Shown: piece by piece, positions 31,482 through 42,218 of the stretch
How the letters are laid out: each line of letters begins with the position of its first letter
Numbering within the stretch: position 1 is the stretch's first letter
From: Symbiodinium natans
Taxonomy: Eukaryota; Sar; Dinophyceae; Suessiales; Symbiodiniaceae
Assembly: GCA_905221605.1 (NCBI GenBank)
Contig: CAJNDS010002336.1
Coordinates: forward strand, 359,708-423,707
Length of the DNA stretch: 64,000 nt
Direction of reading: 5' to 3'
Program-made: the position numbers and the translations under genes
The notes under the pieces: model-generated
The model's input: the letters and a program-made list of their open reading frames with translations, nothing else
Told to the model about the DNA's origin: nothing
The model's database searches: none

Positions 31482-33529
31482 CTGTTTTTGGCACTCCTGA
31501 GAGGTCAGCAGCTCGAGACCGTGCTCGGGGCTGGCAGGCACCGGATCCAGGCGAGCTTTGTCGCGTTGTGTCGCAGCCTCTCACCCTCAAGTTCCCCTAA
31601 ACCCCTAACCCTAAACCCTAAACCCTAAACCCATGTTTAGGCTTATGAAAAAGGGTTTATAGGTGTTTAGACTTTAGGTTTGGGGGCTCATTAGGTTTTG
31701 GCGTTTAAGGGTTTCAGGGGTTCGGGGCTTTATAGCCAAAAACCAAAACCAAACGAACCAAACCCACCCTAAACCCAAAACCCAAAACCCAAAACCCTAA
31801 ACCCTAAACACCACCCCCATCTCTCCCCCCCCCCCCCCAGGAAAAACCCCTAAACAAAATAAGCAAACAGCTCAAGCCCCAGTGCCTGCAGCAACAAGCA
31901 CTCCTCCGATTCCGCGGCAGCCGACTTTCCCAAGCCCAGCAGGGCCAGCCCAGCCAGCCAGGCAAGCAAAGCCATGCCAGCAAACCCTAAACCCTAAACC
32001 CTAAACCCTAAACCCTAAACCCTAAACCCTAAACCCTAAACCCCTAAGCCAGCTTATAAGCCCGAAACCTGGGCACTGTGCTACGCAGATACGGTCTCCG
32101 AGCCTCTTGACGCAAGCACAGTCATGCCCAGGCCATCAAGCCTTGAAGGGTTATGTAAGGTTTAGGGTTAGGGTTTAGGGTTAGGGTTTAGGGCTTAGGG
32201 CTTCGGAACTCTTGGGTTTATAAGGTTTATACGGTTTATAGTTTGGGGGTTTACAGGGTTTGTAGGGTTTATCGGGCTTACAGGAACCCGAGCTCCCGAA
32301 ACCTGCTTCGGAAACAATGCAGAACCCAAACACAACATGCGAAGATGGGTTTACGGTTTGTGGATGAGGGTTGCGGGTCTACACCCGATGTACCCCATGA
32401 TGCGCCCTTGAAGCTTGAAAGGCCTAACCCATGCATCCTAAACCCTGTGCCCTCAAACCCTGAACCCTAAGCATCCCTTACAAGCAAGCCATAATATGGG
32501 AACCCTAACCCTAAACCCTGAACCCTGAACGCTAAACCCTAAACCCTGAACCCTGAACCCTAAAACCCTAAACCCTAAACCCTAAACCCTAAACCCTAAA
32601 CCCTAAACCCTAAACCCTAAACCCCCCAGGAAAGTCCTCGTGAAGTCGGGTGCCGTTCTGAGCTCCTTCACTTGGCATGGCTTGCGTATTCTCTAAACCC
32701 TAAACCCTAAACCCTAAACCCTAAACCCTAAACCCTAAATCCAACGGATTCAGGGTTCGCGCTCGCACCTCCAACCCGACGCCCTAGAGTTCTTTCACAC
32801 CGTGAGGGGCCCGCCAGCTTTCTTAGGGTAAGTCGTTTGATGGTTTTGGGTTTCGAGGTTAACATTATTACTATTATTATTACTAGCATTATTATTCCTA
32901 AAAATATTCTTATTATTATTATTGTCATTATTATTACTATTATCATTTTCATTCTGATTACAGTTGTTACTATTATTGTTAAGGCATGAGGGTATCTGGC
33001 CCAGCGCCGAGTTCAGGGGTTGTTGAGAGACCAGCGACTTTACCCAAAGGCTCAGGCATTGCTGTACCCATTATAAGGGCCCGAAACCTTCGACCCTCAA
33101 TCCAAAAGCCCTAAACTGTAAACCCAAAAAAACCCTAAACCCTATAAAACTCTAACCCCTATAAAACCCTAAACCCTGAACTTTAAACCTTTTAAACCAT
33201 AAACCCTATAAAACCCTAACTCCTATAAAACCCTGACCCTAAACCCTAAACCCTAAACCCTAAACCCTAAACCCTAAACCCTAAACCCTAAACCCTAAAC
33301 CCTAAACCCGCCCACCACCCCACTCTCTTGTCTTTTGGGGTAGGCGGGCGCTGGTCGAGCGCTCAGTGAGACCCTGCGAGGGAGCCCCAGGCGGGCGGCC
33401 GAGCTGGCCTCCAGGCTGGCTTCCTCCAGCCAGGCACAGACCGTGTCAGCAGTGTATTATATTACATTGGAGGCCCCCTGGGACGGCCTCTTGAGACCCC
33501 TGGTCCCTCACCCCCGTCCGCTGGGCTGA
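31482..33529 (+). CDS. Multi-exon gene, unknown protein; last three exons phase-consistent
   Basis: Islands in order: 31,482-31,594 (LLRGQQLETVLGAGRHRIQA); 31,871-about 31,978 after AAACAG (Gln-rich); 32,049-32,159 (PETWALCYADTVSEPLDAST), ending AAG|GTTTAGGG; 32,284-about 32,344 after CTTACAG (ELPKPASETMQNPNTTCEDG); 32,630-32,685 after CCCCAG (KVLVKSGAVLSSFTWHGL); 32,754-32,827 after GATTCAG (FALAPPTRRPRVLSHREG), ending AGG|GTAAGT; and 33,344-33,529 after GGGGTAG (RALSETLRGSPRRAAELASR, then LASSSQAQTVSAVYYITLEA), stop TGA. The last three exons join in matching phases (1, then 0) across GT-AG introns. The 68-bp intron 32,686-32,753 is mostly CCCTAAA. No domain is recognised. Basic, Ala/Ser-rich C-terminus. 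Confidence 0.55.
32860..32945. repeat. ATT/TTA trinucleotide microsatellite
   Basis: Imperfect TTA/ATT repeat within the intron 32,828-33,343 of the plus-strand gene. Confidence 0.9.
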
Positions 33530-33539
33530 GGGGACCAGG

Positions 33540-33990
33540 GGCCGTTTTTTGGGGCAGGCAAGGTTGGGTGGGGGCCAGGGCCCTGGCTGTTCCTGGCCCA
33601 TCCCCCCATAGCCCCTTCGCGCCAACCCAAGCTGTCCTCGCGCACCCTGCTTAGCTTGTGAGGTCCCCAACCTGACCTGACCTGGCCCGGCACCCCACCT
33701 TACCCCCTTCGCGCCAAGCCAAGCTGTCCGCACACCAGTTTGTGCCTGGTCCACACCAGCCCTGTTTCCGTGGCGCTCTGCCCTACCCAAGCTGTTCACT
33801 GTGTGTTGCCTCCCTGGCTTTAGCCCCTTCGCGCCAACCAAGCCTCGCTGCCTTTGTCTGTTCCTGGCCAACCCAAGCTGTCTTCGCTGACCCTGCCTCG
33901 TTTCCGTCTGCTGCAGCTTTGCGCCCGGTCCACGCACCTTGTGGAGGTCCCCAAAAGGGCGTGAGTGCTGACTCATGTGATGCTTTGGAA
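33540..33990. repeat. Degenerate tandem repeat (CCCCTTCGCGCCAACCCAAGC)
   Basis: CCCCTTCGCGCCAA recurs at about 33,615, 33,705 and 33,826, and CCAAGCTGT at five or more sites spaced 70-130 bp. It directly follows the stop codon of the plus-strand gene. A minus-strand frame of 176 codons is open but reflects the repeat. Confidence 0.7.
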
Positions 33991-34683
33991 AAAATAAAAA
34001 GTCTTAACTCCTTGAGAGTTGTAAGTGGGCGGTCTTGGGGTGGGTAGGTCTGCAGACTACTGCGCGCTCCCAAAGCGCGCTTCCGTTTGGCACGCCCTAA
34101 ACCCTAAACCCTAAACCCTAAACCCTAAACCCTAAACCCTAAACCCTAAACCTTATCCCCCTCTCCCGAAACCCCAGAGCCCCACGCCTCGTTGCCATGC
34201 GCAAAAGTGCAGAGCCTGCCGTGGCCTGACATCAAAGGCTTCGGGGGCTTGGGAGGCTGGGGTTTAGGGTTTAGGGTTTAGGGCTTAGGGTTTGGGGTTT
34301 AAATAGGGTTTAGGGTTTAGGGCTTAGGGTTTCGGGTTTAGGGTTTCGGGTTTGGGGTTTAGGGTTTGGGATTTAGGGAAGCCCTAAACCCCCAAAGTGC
34401 TTAAAGATCAGCACCCCCGAAAGCGCCCAACCCTGAAGCCTCGGCACATCCTTTCGCCCTACATCGCCACCCTTGCCCCCCCAACAAAACACACAAACGC
34501 ACACACACACACACACAAATCCCCAACCCTAAGCCCTAAACCCTAAACCCCAAAACCTAAACCCTAAAGCCTAAACTCTAAACCCTGAGGCGGGGGAACT
34601 GCATCCGAACACCTTACGAACTGAAGCTGAGCTTGGGTTTACTATAGGCTCCAGGTGCGCACCACGCGAACACATGCCCGAAA

Positions 34684-34990
34684 TTATGCTCGAGCCACTG
34701 GCGTCACAGCCACTCCAGAGCCATAAGCTCTTCGCAGAACCTGACTACGCAGATTGTGATGGCAAGCCAACAAGCCCGGCCAGTTCACTGTCCATTTCGC
34801 CCTCTGAAACATTGGGCAGGCACTTGGAATGAGTGCAGGAACGAGATCCTTCTTGATGGCAGATAGGAGCTGGGACCGATCCACTGGATGTGGGGACCAA
34901 CGAACGGGATCAGCGGCTTGCAAGTTCCCATTCAAAAAGTGCTGAATGATGGTTCTCTGCCGTCTTTAACGGCCATGTACATTTACAGCG
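34684..34990 (-). CDS. Possible exon of about 95 codons, unknown
   Basis: The minus-strand frame contains RTIIQHFLNGNLQAADPVRW, then DRSQLLSAIKKDLVPALIPS, and ends VTPVARA with a stop at about 34,681. It is one of the longest non-repetitive frames in the window, with no telomeric interruption. Its family is not recognised. Confidence 0.45.
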
Positions 34991-35229
34991 GGTATTCAGA
35001 AAGAGATCCAGTACGGCATTGCTGTGGGAGATTGCGATCCCCATGACTGCACTATGTATGTAAACCCTAGACCCTAAAGCCAGGGTGTTAGGGCAGTGGG
35101 GGTAAACCCTAAACCCTAGCCCTAAACCCTAAACCCTAAACCCTAGACCACAGTTTCGGGCTTATAGGCTTAGCTGAGACCCCCGGCGGCATCCGGTCTT
35201 GCTGTTGTAAAAGCTGCAGAACCTGTGGT

Positions 35230-35460
35230 TGAGGTTTAGGGTTTAGGGTTTAGGGTTTAGGGTTAGGGTTTAGGGTTTAGGGTTTAGGGTTTAGGGTTTA
35301 GGGTTTAGGGTTTAGGGTCTAGGGTCTAGGGTCTAGGGTCTAGGGTCTAGGGTCTAGGGTCTAGGGTCTAGGGTCTAGGGTCTAGGGTCTAGGGTCTAGG
35401 GTCTAGGGTCTAGGGTTTAGGGTTTAGGGTTTAGGGTTTAATTAGGGTTTAGGGTTTAGG
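35230..35460 (+). repeat. TTTAGGG array with a pure 14-copy TCTAGGG core
   Basis: TTTAGGG units, then exactly 14 tandem TCTAGGG (35,318-35,415), then TTTAGGG again. TCTAGGG is the telomere unit known from chlorarachniophyte nucleomorphs. Here it is embedded in the ordinary repeat. Confidence 0.98.
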
Positions 35461-35779
35461 GAAAATCTGGCCCTTTGTGGCTTCTGGGTGTTGTTTGGTG
35501 GGTATTGGGAAGCAGAGGGCCTTGTGGCTTCCGCTGGCGTGAGGTGCGATTTCCGGTCAAACATACGCTACACGCTTTGAAGAAGGGTTTAGGGTTTAGG
35601 GTTCAGGGTTTAGGGTTTGGGGTTTAGGGTGTAGGGTTTAGGGTTCAGGGTTTGGAGAGGCTTTGGCTGTTGTGTGCTTCTGTTGAAGCTCCATAACAGT
35701 ATGGCTCAAACGGCTCTGAAACAAGCCTTGCCGGGGCCTTCTGTTGGGCCGGCGGTAGTTGTGGCAGGGCGAAATTCGA

Positions 35780-36116
35780 GGTTGCCAAATTTTGGGGGGT
35801 GACTACAGCTTCGGGGAACTCCAGGCGCAGGACTTTGCAACGAGTGCCCGGGCTGCCTCGAGTTCTCCTAGTGTATCCGAGTGTGCATTGCCAAGAAGAT
35901 GCAATGCATGCCAGTTGCCAGTGGTCATTTGAGGGTGCTGTTGCCGCTGTGCTGTCCTACACTATCTTCTCAATGTCGGTCTGTGTTTCTGCCAACAGGA
36001 CCTGTGATAGCCGCACCGCCTTTTCCGCCGTTGCGGTTGCGGCTGTCTGGATGACCGCGAATGGCGGAGCTGCAGAGCAAGCTTACGGCTTTGGTGCTCT
36101 GCGTGATACGCGGTAG
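35780..36116. CDS. Unresolved coding-like island
   Basis: A 105-codon plus-strand frame starts at 35,799, but the minus strand carries helix-like frames: AVIQTAATATAEKAVRLSQV then LLAETQTDIEKIV, and in another frame GELEAARALVAKSC. The minus-strand versions look more protein-like but need a frame change. Strand and gene structure are unresolved. Confidence 0.3.
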
Positions 36117-36463
36117 GGTCTCTGGGGTTCAGGGGGCTGAGGGGTTTAGGGTTTCGGGTCGTTCATGACACGGGTTCAGGACATGATGCCCATCCCTCCG
36201 ACACCGTGTTCCCCAGCATGGTACCCCAGCCCCCACCACCTCTCAACCCTAAACCAAGAACACCTTATACTAATACCCTGAACCCTAGAACCTAAACTCG
36301 AAACCCAAAACCCAAAACCCTAAAACCTGTCTTGGTTTGGGGTTTCGCGTTTAAGGTTTAGGGCTTTCATTCATGCCCATACTTACATCCGCAGTCCTGA
36401 GAAAAAGCCCTAGGCTTTAGGGTTTGTGAGATCCGGAAAACCAATCGGTGTGGTCAATATGCA

Positions 36464-36489
36464 GGGGGGGGGGGGGGGGGGGGGGGGGG
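36464..36489 (+). repeat. 26-base G tract
   Basis: Uninterrupted G run between unique sequences. Confidence 0.97.
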
Positions 36490-38060
36490 TTTCCCGCAAT
36501 CAGGTAGGTACCCATTTTGGCGGCAAAAGAAGATAAGGGTTCTAGCATTTTGGGGTGGATTGCATATTAGAGAGACTTGAAACTCTGAGGCCCTTAAGCT
36601 GCATGTTGAGGGCATGAGTACCATCCAGAAAAGCTGAGAGTGCTGGCCGCGTCTTCCACAGCGGATTCATCGCCTGGCCGCCCGCCCCCCAACCCAAACC
36701 CCAAGCCCTTTGTAACCGAGGTGTTTCGCGAAAAGGGACTTCAAATGGAATATGACATAGCCAACCAAAAAATCAAACAGCCTAATGTAGGTTCTCGTAG
36801 GGTTAGCGTTTGGGGCTTCAGGACTTAGGGGTTTTACTGTCTTGGCGTTGTTTTGGGGCTTCATCCGTCCTGCCGTTCTGTTCCAAAGGCAAAAGGGTGC
36901 GAGTGTAAGGAAACCCAAAAAACTCTGATGGGACCCTCAACCGTGGAAGCAGGCCCCCTGAACCCAAAAGCTCTGAACCCTGAACCCGTCTTTAATGAGT
37001 GGTTGCTCAACTCTAGCTTGGTATTCAAACAGATCCTTCTCGCAGGGTTTGGGTTAATTGCCCGAAACCCTAAACCCTAAACCCATGAACAAAGCAGTTG
37101 CTGAGAAACGCATAGGGTAAATGGAGTTACAGGTCTTGGGAATTACAAGTCTGCCCTGAAGTACCCAGAAGACTGCCCTTTTCCGTTGTCAGGGTTTGGG
37201 GGTCAGGGCTTTAAGGGACTAAGAGATTTAGGCATTGGGGTTTAGGGTTTCGGGTCTAGGGTTTAGGCTGCGTGCGACAATGCTGGGTTGTGCACAACCC
37301 TGCAGCTCCGAGACACAAGTACACCCCGCATCCGATCATGTGCCTTCTAAGCCCGGAGATCTAGACCTTAAACCCTAAACCCTAAACCCTCAACCCTAAA
37401 CCCTAAACCCTAAACCCTAACCCTAAACCCTAAAGCGGCCTGTGGCGGTGCCGCAACCTTGGTCAAAGGGTGTTTGCCGAGTTGAGGGCATAGGAATCAC
37501 CAGGGCTTATGTTGCAGGGGGGCCCAGGGTCTGGGGCTTTAGGGTTTAGGGTTTAGGGTTTAGGGTTGTTCAGGGTTTTTCTTGGCTCTAAAGGTTTGGC
37601 GACGTTGGGGCACAGAGTTGAGAGTGGAGGGTTTGGCCACTGTCCCCTTAAGGGGTTTTCTAAGCTACCATGATCTATGGTCTATGATGCATCATGTTCG
37701 AAAATGAGGAAACGGAAAGACAAAAAAACAACAACAGGAAAAGAGGCACCGTTGCAAGGGCTGAGTAGGGGTTGCCAAGACTTAGTTCTTCTCATGGGGC
37801 GTTTAAACCCTAACTTCAAAACCCCAAACCTAGCTTGCTGTAGGATATTTCAATGAATTCCCTTTGTAGGAAGCCTACAAAAGTAGGTTTGGGGGCCTTC
37901 AGGTAAGCTCTAAACTACTATTGGCTTAAGAACCCTCCCTCCCCCAACCCTGAGATTCAGGGTTTAGGGTTTAGGGTTTAGGCCTGGTAGAACAGTACAG
38001 CCCCAAGGAAACACTAGTAAACCCAAGAATTCTACAACCCTAAACTAAAAATCCAAGCAG

Positions 38061-38166
38061 AAAGTGGGCACCGGACTTCACTGGAGGGGTCCGGGACGTG
38101 GCTGGCCTTCCCGTAGCTAGGGATGGGCTTGCACTGGCACCCCAGGATCAGGATTTGATAACTTAT
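38061..38166 (+). CDS. Possible exon, unknown
   Basis: After CCAAGCAG, the frame reads WAPDFTGGVRDVAGLPVARD, then GLALAPQDQDLITY, up to a GTTACC donor beside a telomeric block. Confidence 0.35.
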
Positions 38167-38999
38167 GTTACCCTAAACCCTAAACCCTAAACCCTAAACC
38201 CTAAACCCTAAACCCTGAGGGCTTTCGGGATCTGAGAGGTTGGGCTTTAGGGGCAACTTGAGGTCCTGGCTTAATCTCGGCTTTCGGGACTCCCTCCACC
38301 CCCCTACCCCCCCCCCCCCCGCCCCCCCCAGGCGGAGCTATCTGCGAACACCCTGGATGGCCCCCCTAACTTGGTTTATATAGGGTTTTGGGGTTTAGGG
38401 TTTAGGGTTGAGGGTTTAGGGTTTAGGTCCTCGCCTTAGAAAGAACCCTGCAATGCCCTAAGAGCCCGAAGCTAAAGCCTAAATCCTCAAACCACCACTC
38501 TAAACCAACCCCAAAACCCCACCACCACACCGCGCTTGGTACCCAAAACGCCACCACCATACCACATGGGAGCGAAGTGCCAGGTGCCAGGAACGTAGGG
38601 TTTAGGGTTTAGGGTTTAGGGTTTAGGGTTTAGGGTTTAGGGTTTAGGGTTTAGGGTTTAGGGTTTAGGGTTCATGGAACCCTCACATGTTGATCCAGAC
38701 ATCTGCAGACCATTCCGAAACACCCACTCCCTAAAGGTACATGTGCCTCACCCACAAACCCTAAACCCAAAACCCAAAACCCTAAATCCTAAGCCCAAAA
38801 CACCCACACTCACGAAGTTCTAGGAACGTGTTGAAGGCTCGGGGGTGCTCTAGCGGTCGGAATAAATACAAATTGTATTTGCCCGTATTTAAAACCATAC
38901 GATAATCACCCCCAAGGACCTAGTCTAATTCTTCAGGCCCTAAACCCTAAACCCTAAACCCTAAACCCCAAACCCTAAACCCCAAACCCTAAACCCTAT

Positions 39000-39105
39000 G
39001 TTCTCCAAATACATCCCCTTTGCCTTATCCGTGCCCGGTGTCGAAGTGGCTTCTCCCGCAACGTATCCCGGCTCCACCCTCTCACGCTGCCTCGGCTCAA
39101 GGGTT
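39000..39105 (+). CDS. Possible exon, unknown
   Basis: The frame FSKYIPFALSVPGVEVASPA, then TYPGSTLSRCLG, lies between a CCCTAAA block and a TTTGGGG/TTCGGGG array. Open frame only. Confidence 0.3.
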
Positions 39106-39149
39106 TGGGTTTAGGGTTTGGGGTTTGGGGTTTAGGGTTTAGGGTTTAG

Positions 39150-39225
39150 GGTTCGGGGTTCGGGGTTCGGGGTTCGGGGTTCGTGGTTCGGCGTTCGGCG
39201 TTCGGGGTTCGGGGTTCGGGTTTGG
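39150..39225 (+). repeat. TTCGGGG variant telomeric array
   Basis: About ten GGTTCGGGG-type heptamers with two TTCGGCG variants, flanked by TTTAGGG/TTTGGGG. Confidence 0.9.
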
Positions 39226-39584
39226 GGTTTAGGGTTTGCCTGCTGGAAACCCGAGAGCACGCGACACTTGCGCAAAAACTAGGGGGCCAAAATTCCTGCA
39301 CCCGAAAACCCGACCCTCAAACGAAGCAGGTCTTTTGTAAGGATGGACTTGTTTTTGCTGGTTGGCCACCCTCCGCCCCTTCATCAACGGGTTTAGGGTT
39401 TCGGGTACAGGGTGTAGGGCTGTACGGAGAAGGACCGCCTTTAGTGGATGCCTCCCGGGGGGCAGGGGGGATGGAGTCTGTTCTGGGAAGGTGGGCATAA
39501 AGCCCTAAATCCTGAAGAGCACCCTGCAACCCTCTGCACCCTAATAAGCCCGATATGCATAAACCCTCAACAGACCCCAAACCC

Positions 39585-39838
39585 TAAGCCCCAAAACCCC
39601 AACACCCCTAAACCCCAAAACCCCTAAATCCAAAACCCCAAACCCCCAAACCCCAAAACCCCAAAACCCCAAAACCCCAACACCCCAACACCCCAAAACC
39701 CCAAAACCCCAAAACCCCAAAACCCCAAAACCCCAAAACCCCCAAACCCCCAAAACCCCAAAACCCCAAAACCCCAAAACCCCAAAACCCAAAACCCCAT
39801 ACCCCAAACCCTAAACCCCAAACCCCAAAACCCTAACC
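39585..39838 (-). repeat. CCCCAAAA (TTTTGGGG) octamer array
   Basis: About 20 octamers, mostly exact CCCCAAAA, with CCCCAACA variants. TTTTGGGG is the telomere unit of hypotrich ciliates such as Oxytricha and Euplotes. The long minus-strand frames through it are repeat artefacts. Confidence 0.95.
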
Positions 39839-39840
39839 CT

Positions 39841-39938
39841 GGGGCCCCTGGCAAGGACAGTTTGCCCTTCGACCCGAATCGACGGCCTCGTGCAGAGATA
39901 GGAAACCACACCCCAACCGCTGAAGCCCCGAACCATTT
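39841..39938 (+). CDS. Possible exon, unknown
   Basis: The frame APGKDSLPFDPNRRPRAEIG, then NHTPTAEAP, between the CCCCAAAA array and a TTTAGGG block. Open frame only. Confidence 0.28.
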
Positions 39939-40615
39939 AGGGTTTACGCTTTAGGGTTTAGGGTTTTGGGTTTAGGGCTTGGGGTTTGGGGTTTGGGATT
40001 TACGGTTTAGGGTTTAGGGCCCAGAGGGTTTGGGGGCTACCCCAACAGGGCTGCTCTACCTGAGAGTTTTGGATTTGGGGCACTACAGCTTAAAGAAAAC
40101 CCTAAACCCTAAACCCTAAACCCTAAACCCTAAACCCTAAACCCTAAACCCTAAACCCCTGCCTTGTCAATCGGGTTTTGCTTAAGACCGTTCAAGGGCT
40201 GTCAGGGTCGGACTTGGGGGGTTGGAGCTTCCCGCCAACCCCCCCCCCCCCCCCAACCCTTAGGGTTTAGGGTTTAGGGTTTAGGGTTTAGGGTTTAGGG
40301 TTTAGGGTTTAGGGTTTAGGGTTTAGGGTTTAGGGTCCCCTTCCCTTCACCCGTAACCTGATCCCAAAGCCTAAACTGGGATGCCTTTGACTAACAGTCC
40401 TTGATGGGCATTTCAATAGGGGGGTACCCTAATCCCTGTTAATCACAAACTGCTTGTATACACGGAAGCATCCCAACCTATAGCCATTAAACTCTCCTAG
40501 TGGCTGTGGAATTCTACTTACAAGTAATCGCCGCGGCCCGTGTACTTTCCAACGTTGCCCGCTTACTTTTCTGGGCGGCTTGTTTGTTTGGGGTCCTTTC
40601 AACTGCCTAACCCAA

Positions 40616-40727
40616 AGGGTCCATTAACGTATATACTTTGGCCCTAAAGCTACTGTATGGGAACCCCTTTGAGGCCCAAGTATATCCTATATCATATATC
40701 GGTACATGGACCCTTACGGTAATGGGT
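40616..40727. mobile_element. MITE-like element, AAGGGTCCATGTACC family (diverged)
   Basis: AAAGGGTCCATTAACGTATA and GTACATGGACCCTTACGG are inverted ends. Other members are at 46,690-46,796, 58,375-58,478 and 61,287-61,402. Confidence 0.75.
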
Positions 40728-41093
40728 GGTGAAGACAAATACGAACATGCCGGAAACCCAGCCTTCCAAACCCTAAACCCTAAACTAAACCCTAAACCCT
40801 AAACCCTCAAACCCTCAAACCCTAAACCCTAAACCCTAAACCCTAAACCCTAAACCCTAAACCCTAAACCCTAGACCTAAACTCTAGACATGCTTTCCAG
40901 GCTTGGAGCTTGGGAGTTGGGGACTTCCCTGCAAAACACTCTCGCAATGTGGTTTTAAGTTCGGGCTTCCCCCCATCAAACCTTATTGAAAACCCCGCTT
41001 TTCCAGACCCATGTTCTCACCTGTGCCCGTATACTTTGTTTCGTACTCTCCAAATAAGTATCCCTAAATCCCAGAATTAGAGAACAGTAGAGG

Positions 41094-41217
41094 TTTGCGG
41101 CTGCTGGTCGATCCTAAAGAAAGACCCTGTTCAACAAAATATACACGGACTTTCAAGCTCAAGGCTGCACCCGGCCTGCCATCAATCTCAATCCTTCCTC
41201 CACCTTGGCTGTCCGCG
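41094..41217 (-). CDS. Possible exon, unknown
   Basis: The minus-strand frame reads LADSQGGGRIEIDGRPGAAL, then SLKVRVYFVEQGLSLGSTSS. Alternating hydrophobic residues suggest beta strands. A telomeric block lies just upstream. Confidence 0.38.
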
Positions 41218-41771
41218 AGTTTAGGGTTTTGGGTTCTTGTTGGGTTTAGGTTTAGGGTTGAGGGTTTAGGTTTGGGTTCTGGGTTTGGGGATACAGGGTT
41301 TCGGGTTGCGGAATATAGGGCGGTTTAGGGCTGTGGGATACATGGCTTGAGGATTCACAGAATTTTTATAGGGCTTTGAGCTGATTCGCGTTGCAGGAAC
41401 TCCAAAGGACTCCTAGGTCCTATGAAAGCCCCTGCCCTATGAACCCTAATCATTGAATACCCGGCCAAGAAGGGAAAGTCCCCACCCCCCCCCCCCCCGG
41501 TACCCCCCCCTCTCCACCCCTCCCCGTCTCTCTCCCCCCCGTCTCTCCCCCACCCCTCTCCTCCAAAAAGACCAAGCTCCAAAAAGCCTGCCCTAGGGCC
41601 AGATCGGGCAGCTGCTGCAAGGCTTATGGGACTGTTACTTGAGGAATGAATGGATCTAATTCTGCAGGTTGCCGCAATTACAACAAATCGGCATGGAATT
41701 CCAGTTACGACCGACTTGTGACTCGTTCGTAGGTCCCGCCTTCATGTATAATGTCTCGCAGCTAGTGGGGG

Positions 41772-42038
41772 GTGGTGTTAAACTTATCTTGTTGGTGGCA
41801 CGCCTTTGCTGAGGACGCCCTCCCAAAAGGGACCCCAACATACAACCCAGCCCCGTACACAGGCTGGAAGGGCCCTCTAAAGGAGGTGGAGAAGAGGTCA
41901 GGCCATTCTCAAGCCCGAGTTGCGCGCAAAACAGTCACGCCACCATGCATGACAGGCAGACGACTCTGCCCTGCTGATTACGTAGGATTGTGCCGAGCTT
42001 CGACTGGCTATGCCCACGTCTGTGAAAGGTGGGTTTGA
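41772..42038 (+). CDS. Coding-like island, unknown
   Basis: The 88-codon frame contains FAEDALPKGTPTYNPAPYTG, then WKGPLKEVEKRSGHSQ. It lies upstream of the 42.1-kb duplicated segment on the same strand. Another frame upstream (41,668-41,810, contains LRPTCDSFVGPAFMYNVSQL) is also open. Structure unresolved. Confidence 0.35.
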   Translation: MVLNLSCWWHAFAEDALPKGTPTYNPAPYTGWKGPLKEVEKRSGHSQARVARKTVTPPCMTGRRLCPADYVGLCRASTGYAHVCERWV

Positions 42039-42095
42039 GGTGTCGGGTCTGGGTTTGCAATCAGCGAGACAGTGGTTCCTACAGCATGTAGCAGT

Positions 42096-42218
42096 CCTGC
42101 ATGTATACTTGTATATAATTACTTCAGCTTCTCTGTGCCCTAAACCCTAAACCCTAAACCCTAAACCCTAAACCCTGCATGTATACTTGTATATAATTAC
42201 TTCAGCTTCTCTCTGTGC
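42096..42218. repeat. 43-45-bp direct duplication flanking 35 bp of pure CCCTAAA
   Basis: 42,096-42,138 and 42,174-42,218 match except for one CT indel. Between them lie exactly five heptamers (42,139-42,173). The right copy contains ATAATTACTTCAG followed by an exon-like frame, so the duplicated target appears to span a splice acceptor. Confidence 0.92.

Noticed and set aside
33446-33976. 176-codon minus-strand ORF
   Set aside because: Built from the degenerate CCCCTTCGCGCC repeat and overlapping the better-supported plus-strand terminal exon (33,344-33,529).
39541-39911. Two minus-strand ORFs (88 and 95 codons) rich in Gly/Phe/Trp/Leu
   Set aside because: Translation of the TTTTGGGG octamer array only.
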